Below, piece after piece: positions 8,256-17,048 of a DNA stretch of 32,918 nt. The DNA comes from Leucothrix arctica (lineage in GTDB: Bacteria; Pseudomonadota; Gammaproteobacteria; Thiotrichales; Thiotrichaceae). The translations under genes were made by a program, and so were the position numbers. The notes under the pieces are model-generated. The model was not told the origin of the DNA. It did no database searches and was given only the letters and a program-made list of their open reading frames with translations. The stretch is from assembly GCF_003172895.1 (NCBI RefSeq), contig NZ_QGKL01000023.1:1-32918 (forward strand), written 5' to 3'. Within the stretch, counting starts at the first letter, position 1; every line of letters begins with the position of its first letter.

Positions 8256-8600
8256 TTAATCAGGGCAAGGCTGGTGTGAGACTCTATCGATATCACAAAT
8301 CTCAACGGTTAACGCATCAACAGTTAACTCTAATTGTTGCAGTTGTTTATAAATTTCATGACTTAGTGTCGTTTTTTGCTCGGCAGTTCGACCACTTAAG
8401 ATGCGCGCCATCACATGCAAAAAAGAGCCCTGCTCATTTCCACCTACCGAAATATTATCGTATGGAGCACAACGTATTTTAATAACCGCAGGGTCGAACA
8501 AACCACTATTTACTGCACCTTCATGCACAGCGGTCAATAGAGTTTCAGGCGACAGCTGCTTCTCAATATTACGAGAATACTCGATAGTACAATGAGGCAT
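8256..8600 (-). CDS. 5-carboxymethyl-2-hydroxymuconate isomerase (CHMI) family tautomerase
   Basis: A 114-residue protein of the CHMI branch of the tautomerase superfamily. CHMI (HpaF) isomerises 5-carboxymethyl-2-hydroxymuconate in homoprotocatechuate breakdown. It begins MPHCTIEYSRNIE; Pro2 becomes the catalytic N-terminal base after Met removal, which requires this start. The ATG at 8598-8600 also has an AAGGAT ribosome site; a longer reading of the same frame to 8705 adds 35 unsupported residues. CHMI-type landmarks are LFDPAVIKIRCAPYDNISVGG and FLHVMARILSGRTAEQK. No other homoprotocatechuate genes are in the window, so the physiological substrate is open. Confidence 0.8.
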   Translation of the reverse strand: MPHCTIEYSRNIEKQLSPETLLTAVHEGAVNSGLFDPAVIKIRCAPYDNISVGGNEQGSFLHVMARILSGRTAEQKTTLSHEIYKQLQQLELTVDALTVEICDIDRVSHQPCPD

Positions 8601-9062
8601 AGAAAAATCCTTGGTCATGTAATCAGTCTTATAAGTAGGGACCTCATTTGATGCTGAGGCAGCGCTAAAAAAGTCAGTAGAAAATAAACCACACAATTGC
8701 AGCATGGTGACTTCTAAAACTAATATACCAGCTAAAGTATTGAAATAAGAACAGCTTTCGTCACCTCTAAACCAATCTTTTAATACGAGTATTTTTTAAG
8801 CATTCTAGAAACACCCACATCATCCTTTTTAACCTAATATCTTAGATAAAAAATAATGAAGCGACTTGTGATACTGAATAATTAATTAGTAATTTCAAAG
8901 ATTTTACAAATAATTATGCAATAAATTACACGACAGAACGAAACACTCTTACCAATAAAAATATCAAACAAATTCAGATACTTATAGGCACTAATTACAA
9001 CCAACACCCTACAACCACTCATCCTCAGCAGACGCACTTTTATAATTTATTTGTAATTCTTA
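8601..9062. other. AT-rich intergenic region between divergent genes
   Basis: No convincing gene, RNA or repeat was seen in this stretch. It separates the minus-strand CHMI gene from the plus-strand GntR/alginate operon and must contain the promoters for both. Base composition becomes distinctly AT-rich from about 8800 to 9110. Confidence 0.5.
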
Positions 9063-9104
9063 TTGTAAATATTTGCATTAAACACAAAGCACATCTAGTA
9101 TATT
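9063..9104 (+). promoter_or_regulatory. candidate promoter and regulator site for the alginate operon
   Basis: TTGCAT at 9073-9078 and TAGTAT at 9097-9102 form a plausible sigma-70 pair with an 18-nt spacer; TATATT two bases further on is an alternative -10. Overlapping the -35 is TTGTAAATATTTG (9063-9075). The exact reverse complement of these 13 bases occurs upstream of the DEH-reductase gene at 16960-16972. A shared site in two promoter regions of one pathway is a candidate operator for the GntR protein encoded just downstream. Confidence 0.4.
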
Positions 9105-9161
9105 AGACATCAAACGAGTCATGTTTCGTTAACATGCGTTGTACATTTGGAGGAGAAGCAA

Positions 9162-9923
9162 GTGCCTGAGCTGGGTCAAACATTACAAGTTTCTGATTTA
9201 CTAAAAGATAAGTCATTGGACTCTAATGGCTCTCTAACTGCTCAAGTTTTCAACATACTCAAAGAACTTATTATCACGATTAAGCTTCACCCTGGACAAA
9301 TGTTGTCCGAAAAGGAAGTGGCCGAATCGTTACAAGCCAGTAAAACCCCAATCCGAGAAGCAATGATTCGCTTACAAGGTTCTGGCTTAGTCGAAATAAT
9401 CCCAAAAAAAGGTACTTTTGTAACATCGATAAAAATTGATCGTTATATAGAGGCCTGCTTCATCCGACTTCAGCTAGAAGTTGGAGCCGTTCGACGAGCT
9501 GCTGAACAACGTGGCAACTGGAACGTAAGCTTAAAAATGGACAGCCTTCTGCTCAAGCAGGAACAGGCGCTTAAAGACAAAAAAGACCAATTATTTTTCC
9601 AACTAGACGAAGCACTTCATCAAGCATTTTTTGATGCAGCAGGTGTCTCTGGTGTTTGGAAAACGTTGAAAGATACGCAAGGTGATGTTTATCGCATGCG
9701 CTACCTGAAACGACTACACAATATTCGACGCGAAAGTGCTGTGATAGAAGAGCACCGAGCAATTGTTGATGCGATCAAAAGTGGCTCTCCAGATGATGCT
9801 GAAGCCGCTATTGTTAAACACGTGGGTTCGCTAGAGGGAGAAGTTGTTGAGCTCTCTTCACATGCTGACTTGTTAGATTTTATCGAAACACTAAATTCAG
9901 GACGATTTAAACATCGTGCGTAG
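9162..9923 (+). CDS. GntR-family (FCD) regulator of the alginate-oligosaccharide locus
   Basis: A 253-residue regulator with an N-terminal winged helix (GQMLSEKEVAESLQASKTPIREAMIRLQGSGLVEIIPKKGTFVT) and a C-terminal FCD ligand-binding domain (IEACFIRLQLEVGAVRRAAEQ ... LDEALHQAFFDAAG ... EEHRAIVDAIKSGSPDDAEAAIVKHV). I chose GTG 9162 as start because GGAGGA at 9149-9154 lies 7 nt upstream; an earlier TTG at 9147 would put the ribosome site inside the gene. It is the first gene before the AlgS-type importer and most likely senses an alginate-derived monomer or dimer. A hairpin separates it from algS. Confidence 0.87.
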   Translation: MPELGQTLQVSDLLKDKSLDSNGSLTAQVFNILKELIITIKLHPGQMLSEKEVAESLQASKTPIREAMIRLQGSGLVEIIPKKGTFVTSIKIDRYIEACFIRLQLEVGAVRRAAEQRGNWNVSLKMDSLLLKQEQALKDKKDQLFFQLDEALHQAFFDAAGVSGVWKTLKDTQGDVYRMRYLKRLHNIRRESAVIEEHRAIVDAIKSGSPDDAEAAIVKHVGSLEGEVVELSSHADLLDFIETLNSGRFKHRA

Positions 9924-9930
9924 TGAGAAA

Positions 9931-9950
9931 ACCTAGCAACACTGCTAGGT
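9931..9950 (+). promoter_or_regulatory. perfect hairpin between gntR and algS
   Basis: ACCTAGCA, ACAC, TGCTAGGT: an 8-bp perfect stem with a 4-nt loop, 7 nt after the gntR stop and just before the algS ribosome site (GGAGGAAGG, 9957-9964). It is followed by ATAATT rather than a T run. It may be a weak terminator or attenuator letting regulator and importer be expressed at different levels. Confidence 0.5.
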
Positions 9951-9965
9951 ATAATTGGAGGAAGG

Positions 9966-11087
9966 ATGTCAGGAGTTAAGCTAGATAAGATTGTTAAACG
10001 TTATGGGAATATCGAGGTCGTTCACGGCATTGACCTAGAAGTTCAATCACAAGAGTTTGTTGTGTTGGTTGGACCTTCTGGTTGCGGTAAGTCTACAACT
10101 TTAAGAATGGTAGCAGGTCTGGAAGAAATTTCAGGTGGTACGTTAACGATTGAAGATAAAGTTGTTAATAATGTTGCACCGAAAGATCGTGATGTGGCGA
10201 TGGTTTTTCAAAACTACGCACTATACCCACATTTAAACGTTTACGAGAACATGGCCTTTGGTCTACGAATTCGTAAAGAAAGCAAAGAAAGCATCGACAA
10301 GCAGGTGACAGAAGTTGCTGAGACACTAGGACTTACTGATTACCTAGAACGTCGTCCAGCAGATCTTTCTGGTGGTCAGCGTCAGCGTGTTGCTATGGGT
10401 CGTGCGATTGTTCGTCACCCTAAAGTATTCCTATTTGATGAGCCACTGTCTAACCTTGACGCTAAACTTCGTACGCAAATGCGTGCTGAAATAAAGCGAC
10501 TGCACAAGCGTTTAGGCGTGACTAGTTTGTATGTAACACACGACCAAGTTGAGGCTATGACCTTAGCGGATCGTATTGTTGTAATGGCAAACGGTAGAAT
10601 TGAGCAGGTAGGTACACCGATGGACCTATTCAACAATCCTAAGAATATCTTCGTTGCTAGCTTCATTGGATCACCTCCGATGAACCAAATCGACGCTGAA
10701 ATTGATGTTGTTGAAGGCAAGTTATTTGCTAAGTTTGGCGATCACCGTCTAGCACTTGCAGACTCTAAAGAACTCGGTACTCATTGCCAAGGTCATAAAG
10801 TTGTTTTGGGTATTCGTCCAGAGCATATTTTGACTAACGCTCAAGCTGAAGCTGACCCTGAAACGGCCACTAACGCGATCCCAGTTGAGCTAGACTTGAT
10901 TGAGACACTTGGTTCTGAAGCATTGCTTCATACCATGGTTATGGACAGGCCTTTTGTTGTTAAAGCTGAAACTCATGGTGACATCGCTCACCTAGAAAAG
11001 ACCTCAGCTTTCCACTTCAAGCCGTCAATGATCTCTTTATTCGATAAAGAAACCGGAGATGCCATAGACCATCCGGCTAAGGCGTAA
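9966..11087 (+). CDS. algS: ABC importer ATPase, AlgS/UgpC/MalK type
   Basis: A 373-residue ATPase of the carbohydrate-uptake CUT1 class. Walker A GPSGCGKST is at residues 36-44, the Q-loop is in MVFQNYALYPH, the ABC signature is LSGGQRQRVAMGRA, Walker B is VFLFDEPLSNLD and the H-loop is YVTHDQVEAMTLADRIVVM. A C-terminal TOBE/OB regulatory region occupies about residues 240-365 (VVLGIRPEHI). It powers the importer formed by the next two permease genes and the binding protein. MalK-type ATPases serve many sugars; the AlgS name rests on its neighbours, an AlgQ-like binding protein and a PL15-type lyase. The ATG has a near-ideal ribosome site. Confidence 0.9.
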   Translation: MSGVKLDKIVKRYGNIEVVHGIDLEVQSQEFVVLVGPSGCGKSTTLRMVAGLEEISGGTLTIEDKVVNNVAPKDRDVAMVFQNYALYPHLNVYENMAFGLRIRKESKESIDKQVTEVAETLGLTDYLERRPADLSGGQRQRVAMGRAIVRHPKVFLFDEPLSNLDAKLRTQMRAEIKRLHKRLGVTSLYVTHDQVEAMTLADRIVVMANGRIEQVGTPMDLFNNPKNIFVASFIGSPPMNQIDAEIDVVEGKLFAKFGDHRLALADSKELGTHCQGHKVVLGIRPEHILTNAQAEADPETATNAIPVELDLIETLGSEALLHTMVMDRPFVVKAETHGDIAHLEKTSAFHFKPSMISLFDKETGDAIDHPAKA

Positions 11088-11100
11088 TGGGGAGCTATCA

Positions 11101-12027
11101 ATGAATGTTATACAATCAAAAATAGGGTGGTTCATACGCCACGTCAGGAGGGAATGGCAGCTTTATCTAATGCTAGCCCCTACTGTTATCTGGTTTATCT
11201 TATTCCTTTACAAGCCGATGTATGGCTTACAAATTGCCTTTAAAGACTACAGTATTTTCCGTGGTATTGAAGGTAGTTCATGGGTTGGATTTGAGCACTT
11301 TTACACGTTATTCGGTAACGACCAGTTTATCCGTGCGATATGGAATACGCTGATCATCAGTTCTTTGAGTCTACTGTTTGGCTTCCCGATTCCGATCTTA
11401 TTGGCACTTATGTTCAATGAAATCTTGAATCAGACGTTCAAGCGTACTGCTCAGACTATTGTTTATTTGCCTCACTTTATATCAACGGTAATTATTGCGG
11501 GTATCGTAATAACCGCCTTCTCGCCCTCCTCCGGAATCGTCAATCAATTCCTGGTGTGGTTAGGCATGGAACCGATTTACTTCTTAACGAAGCCAGAGTG
11601 GTTCCGACCTATCTTTATCGGGTCTGGTATTTGGCAGGAAGCTGGTTTCGGTTCAATCGTATTCTTAGCAGCGATGGCGGGTGTAAACCCATCACTGTAT
11701 GAATCAGCAGTTGTTGACGGTGCTTCGCGCTGGCAGATGATGTGGAAAATCACTATTCCATGTATCTTGCCTACTATCCTGATCATGTTGATTATCAGAA
11801 TCGGTAACCTGTTAGAAGTTGGTTTCGAGTTAATTATTCTTCTTTACCAGCCTGCGACATATTCGACAGCTGACGTTATTAGTACGTTTATCTACCGTCA
11901 AGGTTTGATCGGCGCACAGTATGACTTAGCCGCTGCTGCTGGACTGTTTAACGCAGTTGTAGCCTTTATTCTTGTAATGACCGCTAATACTATTAGTAAG
12001 CATTATTCTAGAACGTCGTTGTGGTAG
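11101..12027 (+). CDS. algM1: ABC importer permease, AlgM1/LplB type
   Basis: A 308-residue inner-membrane permease with about six transmembrane helices. The first is YLMLAPTVIWFILFLYKP, followed by the CUT1-typical MYGLQIAFKDYS. The cytoplasmic EAA loop that contacts the ATPase is YESAVVDGASRWQMMWKITIP. Members of this LplB/AlgM1 group transport oligosaccharides. It lies 13 nt after algS and 10 nt before the second permease, clearly one operon. It would form the heterodimeric channel with the next gene product. Confidence 0.9.
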   Translation: MNVIQSKIGWFIRHVRREWQLYLMLAPTVIWFILFLYKPMYGLQIAFKDYSIFRGIEGSSWVGFEHFYTLFGNDQFIRAIWNTLIISSLSLLFGFPIPILLALMFNEILNQTFKRTAQTIVYLPHFISTVIIAGIVITAFSPSSGIVNQFLVWLGMEPIYFLTKPEWFRPIFIGSGIWQEAGFGSIVFLAAMAGVNPSLYESAVVDGASRWQMMWKITIPCILPTILIMLIIRIGNLLEVGFELIILLYQPATYSTADVISTFIYRQGLIGAQYDLAAAAGLFNAVVAFILVMTANTISKHYSRTSLW

Positions 12028-12037
12028 GGAGAAAACA

Positions 12038-12919
12038 ATGAGCAACATGAACCTTTACTCGGCTGGTGACAAGATCTTTGTTCGGATCAATATGTTCCTA
12101 GTCGCGATGTTTACACTAAGTACGCTGTATCCGTTTATATACATCGCAGCAGTATCTTTTAGTACCGGTGATGCGGTTACATCTGGACAGGTAATACTGA
12201 CACCAGTAGATATGACACTGGCCGCTTATAAGCACGTGTTAGCAGAACCAATGTTCTGGATTTCGTATAAAAATACATTTATTTATACGATTGGTGGAAC
12301 AATATTAAGTTTGTTAATTATAGTTCCTGGTGCTTACGCACTGTCACGACCACAGCTAGTAGGTCGTCGTTTCTGGAACATGTTAATTGCCTTTACGATG
12401 TGGTTTAACGCGGGAATGATTCCATTCTTCCTGAACATGCGTGACCTTGGACTATTGGACAGCTACATCGGAATCATTATTGGTTTCGCTTGTAACGCCT
12501 TTAACATTATATTACTTCGTAACTTCTTTGAGAGCCTTCCAGCCTCATTTGAAGAAGCGGCTCGAATGGATGGTGCAAATGATTTCCAGATCCTTTGGAA
12601 AGTATATGTACCTCTATCAAAACCGGCTCTTGCAACAATCACGCTATTTTGTATCGTAGCGCGTTGGAATGGCTTCTTCTGGGCAATGGTCTTACTAAGG
12701 GATGAAGACAAAATCCCTCTTCAGGTGTATTTACGCCAGACGATCATTCAATTGACCGATGATGATGACTTCGCTAGTAGTTTGCTAGAAGCGACATACT
12801 CATTTGAAACGGTAAGTGCAGCCATCATGGTGTGCTCAATTATCCCAGTACTACTTTTCTATCCTTTCATCCAGAAGTATTTCAATAAAGGAATAATGAT
12901 GGGTGGAGTGAAAGAATGA
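12038..12919 (+). CDS. algM2: ABC importer permease, AlgM2/LplC type
   Basis: A 293-residue partner permease with about six transmembrane helices and the CUT1 opening LSTLYPFIYIAAVSFS. The EAA loop FEEAARMDGANDFQILWKVYVPLSKP mates with the ATPase coupling groove, and the end GGVKE is typical of LplC/YtcP-like permeases. It sits between algM1 and the binding-protein gene with a 28-nt spacer before the latter. The two-permease plus large binding-protein arrangement is that of the Sphingomonas AlgM1-AlgM2-AlgQ importer. Confidence 0.9.
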   Translation: MSNMNLYSAGDKIFVRINMFLVAMFTLSTLYPFIYIAAVSFSTGDAVTSGQVILTPVDMTLAAYKHVLAEPMFWISYKNTFIYTIGGTILSLLIIVPGAYALSRPQLVGRRFWNMLIAFTMWFNAGMIPFFLNMRDLGLLDSYIGIIIGFACNAFNIILLRNFFESLPASFEEAARMDGANDFQILWKVYVPLSKPALATITLFCIVARWNGFFWAMVLLRDEDKIPLQVYLRQTIIQLTDDDDFASSLLEATYSFETVSAAIMVCSIIPVLLFYPFIQKYFNKGIMMGGVKE

Positions 12920-12947
12920 TTTCGCATTACATCTATAGGAGGAATCT

Positions 12948-14504
12948 ATGCGATTAAAAACTTTATCTTTAGCAATTATGGTGGCAGCGGGTCTTGCATC
13001 AACTACACCCGTTTTTGCAGATGCTCACAGCAGCACTAAAGTAACGGACAAGCCACTTGAGCTGTCAATTCACTTCCATACTAAAAAGTATGTATATGAT
13101 GACGACTGGTTAGTTGAAAAAGAAGCAGCAAAGCGTACAGGCGTAAGCTTGAAGAACATTGCTTCAATGGCAACGACTAACAGTCAAGAAGCATTCAATC
13201 TTTTGATTGCTTCTGGTGACCTGCCTGACATCGTTGGTGGTGCAAGCATGAAGGAAAATGTTAATCAGTACGGTCCAGAGGGCGCATTTGCGCCTTTGAA
13301 TGACTTGATTGAGAAGCATGCTCCAAATATGAAAGAGTACTTCGATGCTAATCCAGCTATCAAAGCAGCTATCTCAGCTGCTGATGGTCAGATGTACTAC
13401 ATCCCTTACCTTCCTGACGGAAAGTACGGTAGAGCATATTTCATCCGTACGGATTGGCTTAAGAAGCTTAAGCTAGAAGTTCCGAACAACATTGATGAGC
13501 TTTATGAAGTACTTGTTGCTTTCCGTGATCTTGATCCAAACGGAAACGGTAAGAAAGATGAGATTCCTTACTTCAACCGTAACTGGGAAGAAATGCTTCG
13601 CCTAGTAGTATTCTGGGATGGCCGTACTTCTGGTTCTGATACTCGTCACGATTTCCATGTTCATGAAGGTGAAGTTCGACATGGTTATGTTGGTGAAGGT
13701 TATAAGAATGGTATCCGTCACATCGCTAAGTGGTACAAAGAGAAGCTAATCGATCCTGAGATATTCACTCGTGGTAGTCGTTCACGCGAATACCTACTGT
13801 CTGAAGATCTTGGTGGTGTAACACACGATTGGTTTGCTTCGACTACAGGCTATAACGTTTCTATGGCTAAGAAAGTGCCTGGTTTCGAGCTAAAGGCATT
13901 CGCTCCACCAGAGTCTATTTCTGGTAAGCGTATTGAAGAGCATCGTCGTACTCCTGTGAAGCCTGAAGGTTGGGCAATCACAGCGGCGAATAAGAACCCT
14001 ATCGAAACTATCAAGTACTTTGACTTCTACTTCTCTGAAGAAGGTCGTCGTCTAGCTAACTTTGGTATCGAAGGCACGCACTACGATATGGTTGATGGTA
14101 ACCCTATCTTTAAGCCTGAAGTTCTGACTTCTGATAAGCCGATCAATGCTCAAATGTGGTCTGTTGGTGCTCAAGTACCACGTGGATTCCGTCAGGACTA
14201 CGCATATGAGAAGCAATGGTCTAACAAGTTTGCACTTGAAGGTATCGCTCTTTATGACCAAGGCGACTACCTGATCCCGCAGTTCTTGGGTGTAGCTTTC
14301 AATGCTGAAGAGAAGAAAGTTTTCGACAAGTACTGGGCAACAGCTCAAAACTACATGTTGGAAAAGCAGCAAGCTTGGATCTTAGGTTCTTCTGATGTTG
14401 ATAAAGACTGGGATGCTTACATCGCTCAGTTGGACAGAATGGGTTACCCAAAAGTAATCGAAGTAATGCAGTCTGCTCACGATCGCCAGTATGGCAAGAA
14501 GTAA
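12948..14504 (+). CDS. algQ: oligosaccharide-binding protein of the importer, AlgQ-like with Ca-binding loop
   Basis: A 518-residue periplasmic binding protein with a Sec signal peptide (MRLKTLSLAIMVAAGLASTTPVFA, likely cut near residue 25). Length matches AlgQ/LipO-type proteins rather than the usual 420-residue sugar binders. Residues 196-205 read DPNGNGKKDE. The spacing D-x-N-x-N-x-K-x-D-E equals the calcium-binding loop I know from Sphingomonas AlgQ1/AlgQ2, which bind alginate oligosaccharides. It probably captures unsaturated and saturated alginate oligomers for AlgSM1M2. An AGGAGG ribosome site precedes the ATG, and a strong terminator follows, as is usual where the binding protein needs high expression. 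Confidence 0.88.
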   Translation: MRLKTLSLAIMVAAGLASTTPVFADAHSSTKVTDKPLELSIHFHTKKYVYDDDWLVEKEAAKRTGVSLKNIASMATTNSQEAFNLLIASGDLPDIVGGASMKENVNQYGPEGAFAPLNDLIEKHAPNMKEYFDANPAIKAAISAADGQMYYIPYLPDGKYGRAYFIRTDWLKKLKLEVPNNIDELYEVLVAFRDLDPNGNGKKDEIPYFNRNWEEMLRLVVFWDGRTSGSDTRHDFHVHEGEVRHGYVGEGYKNGIRHIAKWYKEKLIDPEIFTRGSRSREYLLSEDLGGVTHDWFASTTGYNVSMAKKVPGFELKAFAPPESISGKRIEEHRRTPVKPEGWAITAANKNPIETIKYFDFYFSEEGRRLANFGIEGTHYDMVDGNPIFKPEVLTSDKPINAQMWSVGAQVPRGFRQDYAYEKQWSNKFALEGIALYDQGDYLIPQFLGVAFNAEEKKVFDKYWATAQNYMLEKQQAWILGSSDVDKDWDAYIAQLDRMGYPKVIEVMQSAHDRQYGKK

Positions 14505-14524
14505 GTAACAGCAACACCGTTAAT

Positions 14525-14570
14525 GGCACGCTTGGTCTTGGACTAAGCGTGCCTTATTTTTAATTTTTAT
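14525..14570 (+). terminator. rho-independent terminator/attenuator after algQ
   Basis: The stem GGCACGCTT-g-GTC pairs with GAC-t-AAGCGTGCC around a TTG loop and is followed by TTATTTTTAATTTTT. It lies 20 nt after the algQ stop and ends 16 nt before the lyase start. It probably gives partial termination so that the importer genes are expressed above the lyase. Confidence 0.8.
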
Positions 14571-14585
14571 TAGGGATATTCACAC

Positions 14586-16934
14586 ATGTGCTCAAGTAAG
14601 ACTAACCGCCCAGAAGACGCTTATTTGGATGAGCCTAAAGCTGGACGCCTGAATATTAAGTATTCACCTGCCTCTGGCGCATCAGTAATTGAGAATCCAC
14701 CACGCTTCATGTGGCTTCCAGTTGTTGAAGATGAAGCACAATATGTGTTGAAAATCTCTAGCGACAAAAAGTTTCCATCAAACAATACTGATGTTTTCTC
14801 AGGTGTACCGGTCAACTTTATTACTCCGAACAAGGTATTTGATACTGGTAGTTATTACTGGTGTTACGCCGTTTGGAACGCAGATAAGAAAGCGCAACAG
14901 ACACGTTGGAGTGAAGTACGTCAGTTCACCATCGAAGAAGATGCAACGGAAGTGCCACTTCCTAACAGCACCGAACGCTATGCAAAACTAAATAAAGCTC
15001 ACCCTCGCCTGTGGTTAGACCCAGCGCAAGTTGAAGCATTTAGTAATGGCGTAAAAGAAGATGCTAGCCACTGTGGTTGGGATGCATTCTTTGAAAAATC
15101 AGTAAAGCCTTGGATTGATCGCCCAGTAATGGATGAGCCAAAGCCTTACCCAAATAATACGCGTGTAGCGCCAATCTGGCGTCAGACATACATCGACTGC
15201 CAAGAGCTAATCTACGCAATACGTCACCTTGCGATTGCAGGTCATGTAATGAAAGATCAGGCCATGTTAGACAAAGCCAAATCCTGGTTGTTGTCAGCAG
15301 CAGAGTGGGATCCAGAAGGTCCAACCTCTCGCGCTTACACCGATGAGTGGGCATTCCGCGTTGCGGTTGCACTTGCTTGGGGTTATGACTGGTTATACAA
15401 CGAGATGACGCAAGAAGAGCGCGACTTAGTACGTAAGTCACTACTAGCCCGTACTCGTCAAGTAGCAGACCACGTTATTGATCACGCAAACATCCAACTA
15501 TTCCCATACGACAGCCACGCTGTACGTTCGGTTTATGCGGTACTTATTCCTGCTTGTATCACTATGTGGGATGAAGAGCCAGAAGCACGTGAATGGTTAG
15601 ACTACTCTATCGAGTTCTTGTCAGCGGTTTATACACCTTGGGGTGATAACGAAGGTGGTTGGGCAGAAGGCCCTCACTACTGGATGACAGGAATGGCTTA
15701 CCTTATTGAAGCGGCTAACCTGATGAAGAACTACATGGGCTATGATTTATATAAGCGTCCATTCTTCCAAAACACTGGTGACTTCCCGCTTTACACGAAA
15801 GCACCCAATACACTGCGCGGTACATTTGGTGATGACTCAACTATGGGCGACCCTGTTTGCCTGAAAGTGGGTTATAACCTTCGCCAATTTGCCGGTGTAA
15901 CTGGCAACCAAGCGTACCAGTGGTATCACGAAGAAGTTAAGCGTAATGACCCAGGCACAGAAATGGCCTTCTACAACTACGGTTGGTGGGATCTTAACTT
16001 TGACGAACTAATGTACCAGCATGACTGGCCAGCAATTGAAGCAAAAGCACCGTCAGATGACGAGAAGCTGAAATGGTTTAAAGGCGTTGGTTGGGCGGCT
16101 ATTCAGTACAAGATGGATAATCCTGACAAGCACATTAGCTTCGTTATGAAGTCAAGCAAGTTCGGTTCTATTAGTCACAGTCATGGTGATCAAGGCGCAT
16201 TCTGCCTGTCAGCATTTGGTGAAGATTTGGCTGTTCAGTCAGGTTATTACGTTGCGTTCAGTAGTGACATGCACGTGAACTGGAGACGTCAAACACGCTC
16301 TAAAAATGCGATTTTGATCAATGGTAAAGGTCAGTATGCAGATAGTGATAAAGCACTACAAATGCATGCGACAGGTACTATTGAGCTTGCTGAAGAGCGT
16401 GAAGATCACATCTACATCAAAGCAAACATGACGCCAGCTTATCAACACTACAACCCACAAGTAACTAACGTACAGCGTGAAGTTTACTTCGTGCAAGATA
16501 GCTACTTCGTTATTGTTGATAGTGTTGATGCGACTGAAGAAGTTGAAGTTGACTGGTTACTACATGCGAACAACGATTTCACTTTAGGTGAAAACTCTTT
16601 CCGTAATAGCGGCGAGAAAGCTGGTTTCTACGGTCAGGTTATGTGGTCGGAAGGTGGAAAACCAGAACTGACTCAAGAGAAAGACTTCCAAGACATTAAC
16701 CCTGATGAATACAAAGGTCTTCCAGTGAGCACTGGCCTGATCGCGAAGTACCCTAAAGCGAAACGTCACCGCATCGTGACACTGCTTGTACCTTATAAGT
16801 TAGATGATCCAAAGCGCATCTTTAGCTTCTTAGATGATCAAGGTTATGACTGTAACCTTTACTTCACAGACTCAGAAGAGCGTTCATTTAAGTTAGTCGT
16901 TGAAAAACTGGCTAGCGTATACAAGTACGGTTAA
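14586..16934 (+). CDS. PL15-type exo-oligoalginate lyase (heparinase II/III fold)
   Basis: A 782-residue three-domain polysaccharide lyase: N-terminal beta-sandwich (about 1-110), alpha/alpha toroid (about 130-450) and C-terminal antiparallel beta-sheet with the heparinase II/III motif SHSHGDQGAF. The residues I recall as catalytic or substrate-contacting in the Agrobacterium exo-alginate lyase Atu3025 occur here at the same numbers. They are R199 (WRQTY), H311 and R314 (YDSHAVRS), Y365 (EGPHYW) and H531. Such enzymes release 4-deoxy-5-hexoseulose uronate (DEH) from oligoalginate by beta-elimination. No signal peptide is visible (MCSSKTNRP start), so it should act in the cytoplasm on imported oligomers. 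Alternatives are other DUF4962/heparinase-like lyases acting on different uronans, but the residue match and the AlgQ-like neighbour favour alginate. Confidence 0.85.
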   Translation: MCSSKTNRPEDAYLDEPKAGRLNIKYSPASGASVIENPPRFMWLPVVEDEAQYVLKISSDKKFPSNNTDVFSGVPVNFITPNKVFDTGSYYWCYAVWNADKKAQQTRWSEVRQFTIEEDATEVPLPNSTERYAKLNKAHPRLWLDPAQVEAFSNGVKEDASHCGWDAFFEKSVKPWIDRPVMDEPKPYPNNTRVAPIWRQTYIDCQELIYAIRHLAIAGHVMKDQAMLDKAKSWLLSAAEWDPEGPTSRAYTDEWAFRVAVALAWGYDWLYNEMTQEERDLVRKSLLARTRQVADHVIDHANIQLFPYDSHAVRSVYAVLIPACITMWDEEPEAREWLDYSIEFLSAVYTPWGDNEGGWAEGPHYWMTGMAYLIEAANLMKNYMGYDLYKRPFFQNTGDFPLYTKAPNTLRGTFGDDSTMGDPVCLKVGYNLRQFAGVTGNQAYQWYHEEVKRNDPGTEMAFYNYGWWDLNFDELMYQHDWPAIEAKAPSDDEKLKWFKGVGWAAIQYKMDNPDKHISFVMKSSKFGSISHSHGDQGAFCLSAFGEDLAVQSGYYVAFSSDMHVNWRRQTRSKNAILINGKGQYADSDKALQMHATGTIELAEEREDHIYIKANMTPAYQHYNPQVTNVQREVYFVQDSYFVIVDSVDATEEVEVDWLLHANNDFTLGENSFRNSGEKAGFYGQVMWSEGGKPELTQEKDFQDINPDEYKGLPVSTGLIAKYPKAKRHRIVTLLVPYKLDDPKRIFSFLDDQGYDCNLYFTDSEERSFKLVVEKLASVYKYG

Positions 16935-16959
16935 GACAGCTTTATCAAACTTACCGTTA

Positions 16960-16972
16960 CAAATATTTACAA
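16960..16972. promoter_or_regulatory. shared 13-nt motif upstream of dehR
   Basis: CAAATATTTACAA is the exact reverse complement of the 13-nt element at 9063-9075 in front of the alginate-operon regulator. It lies 77 nt before the DEH-reductase start, in the only sizeable gap (114 nt) separating the lyase from that gene. It is a candidate operator giving co-regulation; AT-rich coincidence remains possible. Confidence 0.4.
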
Positions 16973-16987
16973 ATTTCACGAAAATAT

Positions 16988-17024
16988 ACTAAACTGTGCA
17001 CAAATATTCTAAGCGCAGTTTAGT
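16988..17024 (+). promoter_or_regulatory. perfect 9-bp inverted repeat in the dehR leader
   Basis: ACTAAACTG (16988-16996) and CAGTTTAGT (17016-17024) pair perfectly, and the stem can be extended by GC/GC past one mismatch. There is no T tail. It sits directly before the AGGAG ribosome site of dehR, so it could be an operator, a leader hairpin affecting translation, or a weak terminator for the lyase mRNA. Confidence 0.45.
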
Positions 17025-17048
17025 TGTTTAAATAATTAGGAGTTCCAA

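Noticed and set aside
8601-8705. 35-residue N-terminal extension of the CHMI-like protein
   Set aside because: The tautomerase fold needs Pro directly after the initiator Met, and the internal ATG has its own ribosome site, so the longer reading is not used.
15064-15441. 125-aa antisense ORF within the lyase gene
   Set aside because: Fully covered by a well-supported gene with its catalytic residues in frame; the antisense translation is low-complexity and unrecognisable.
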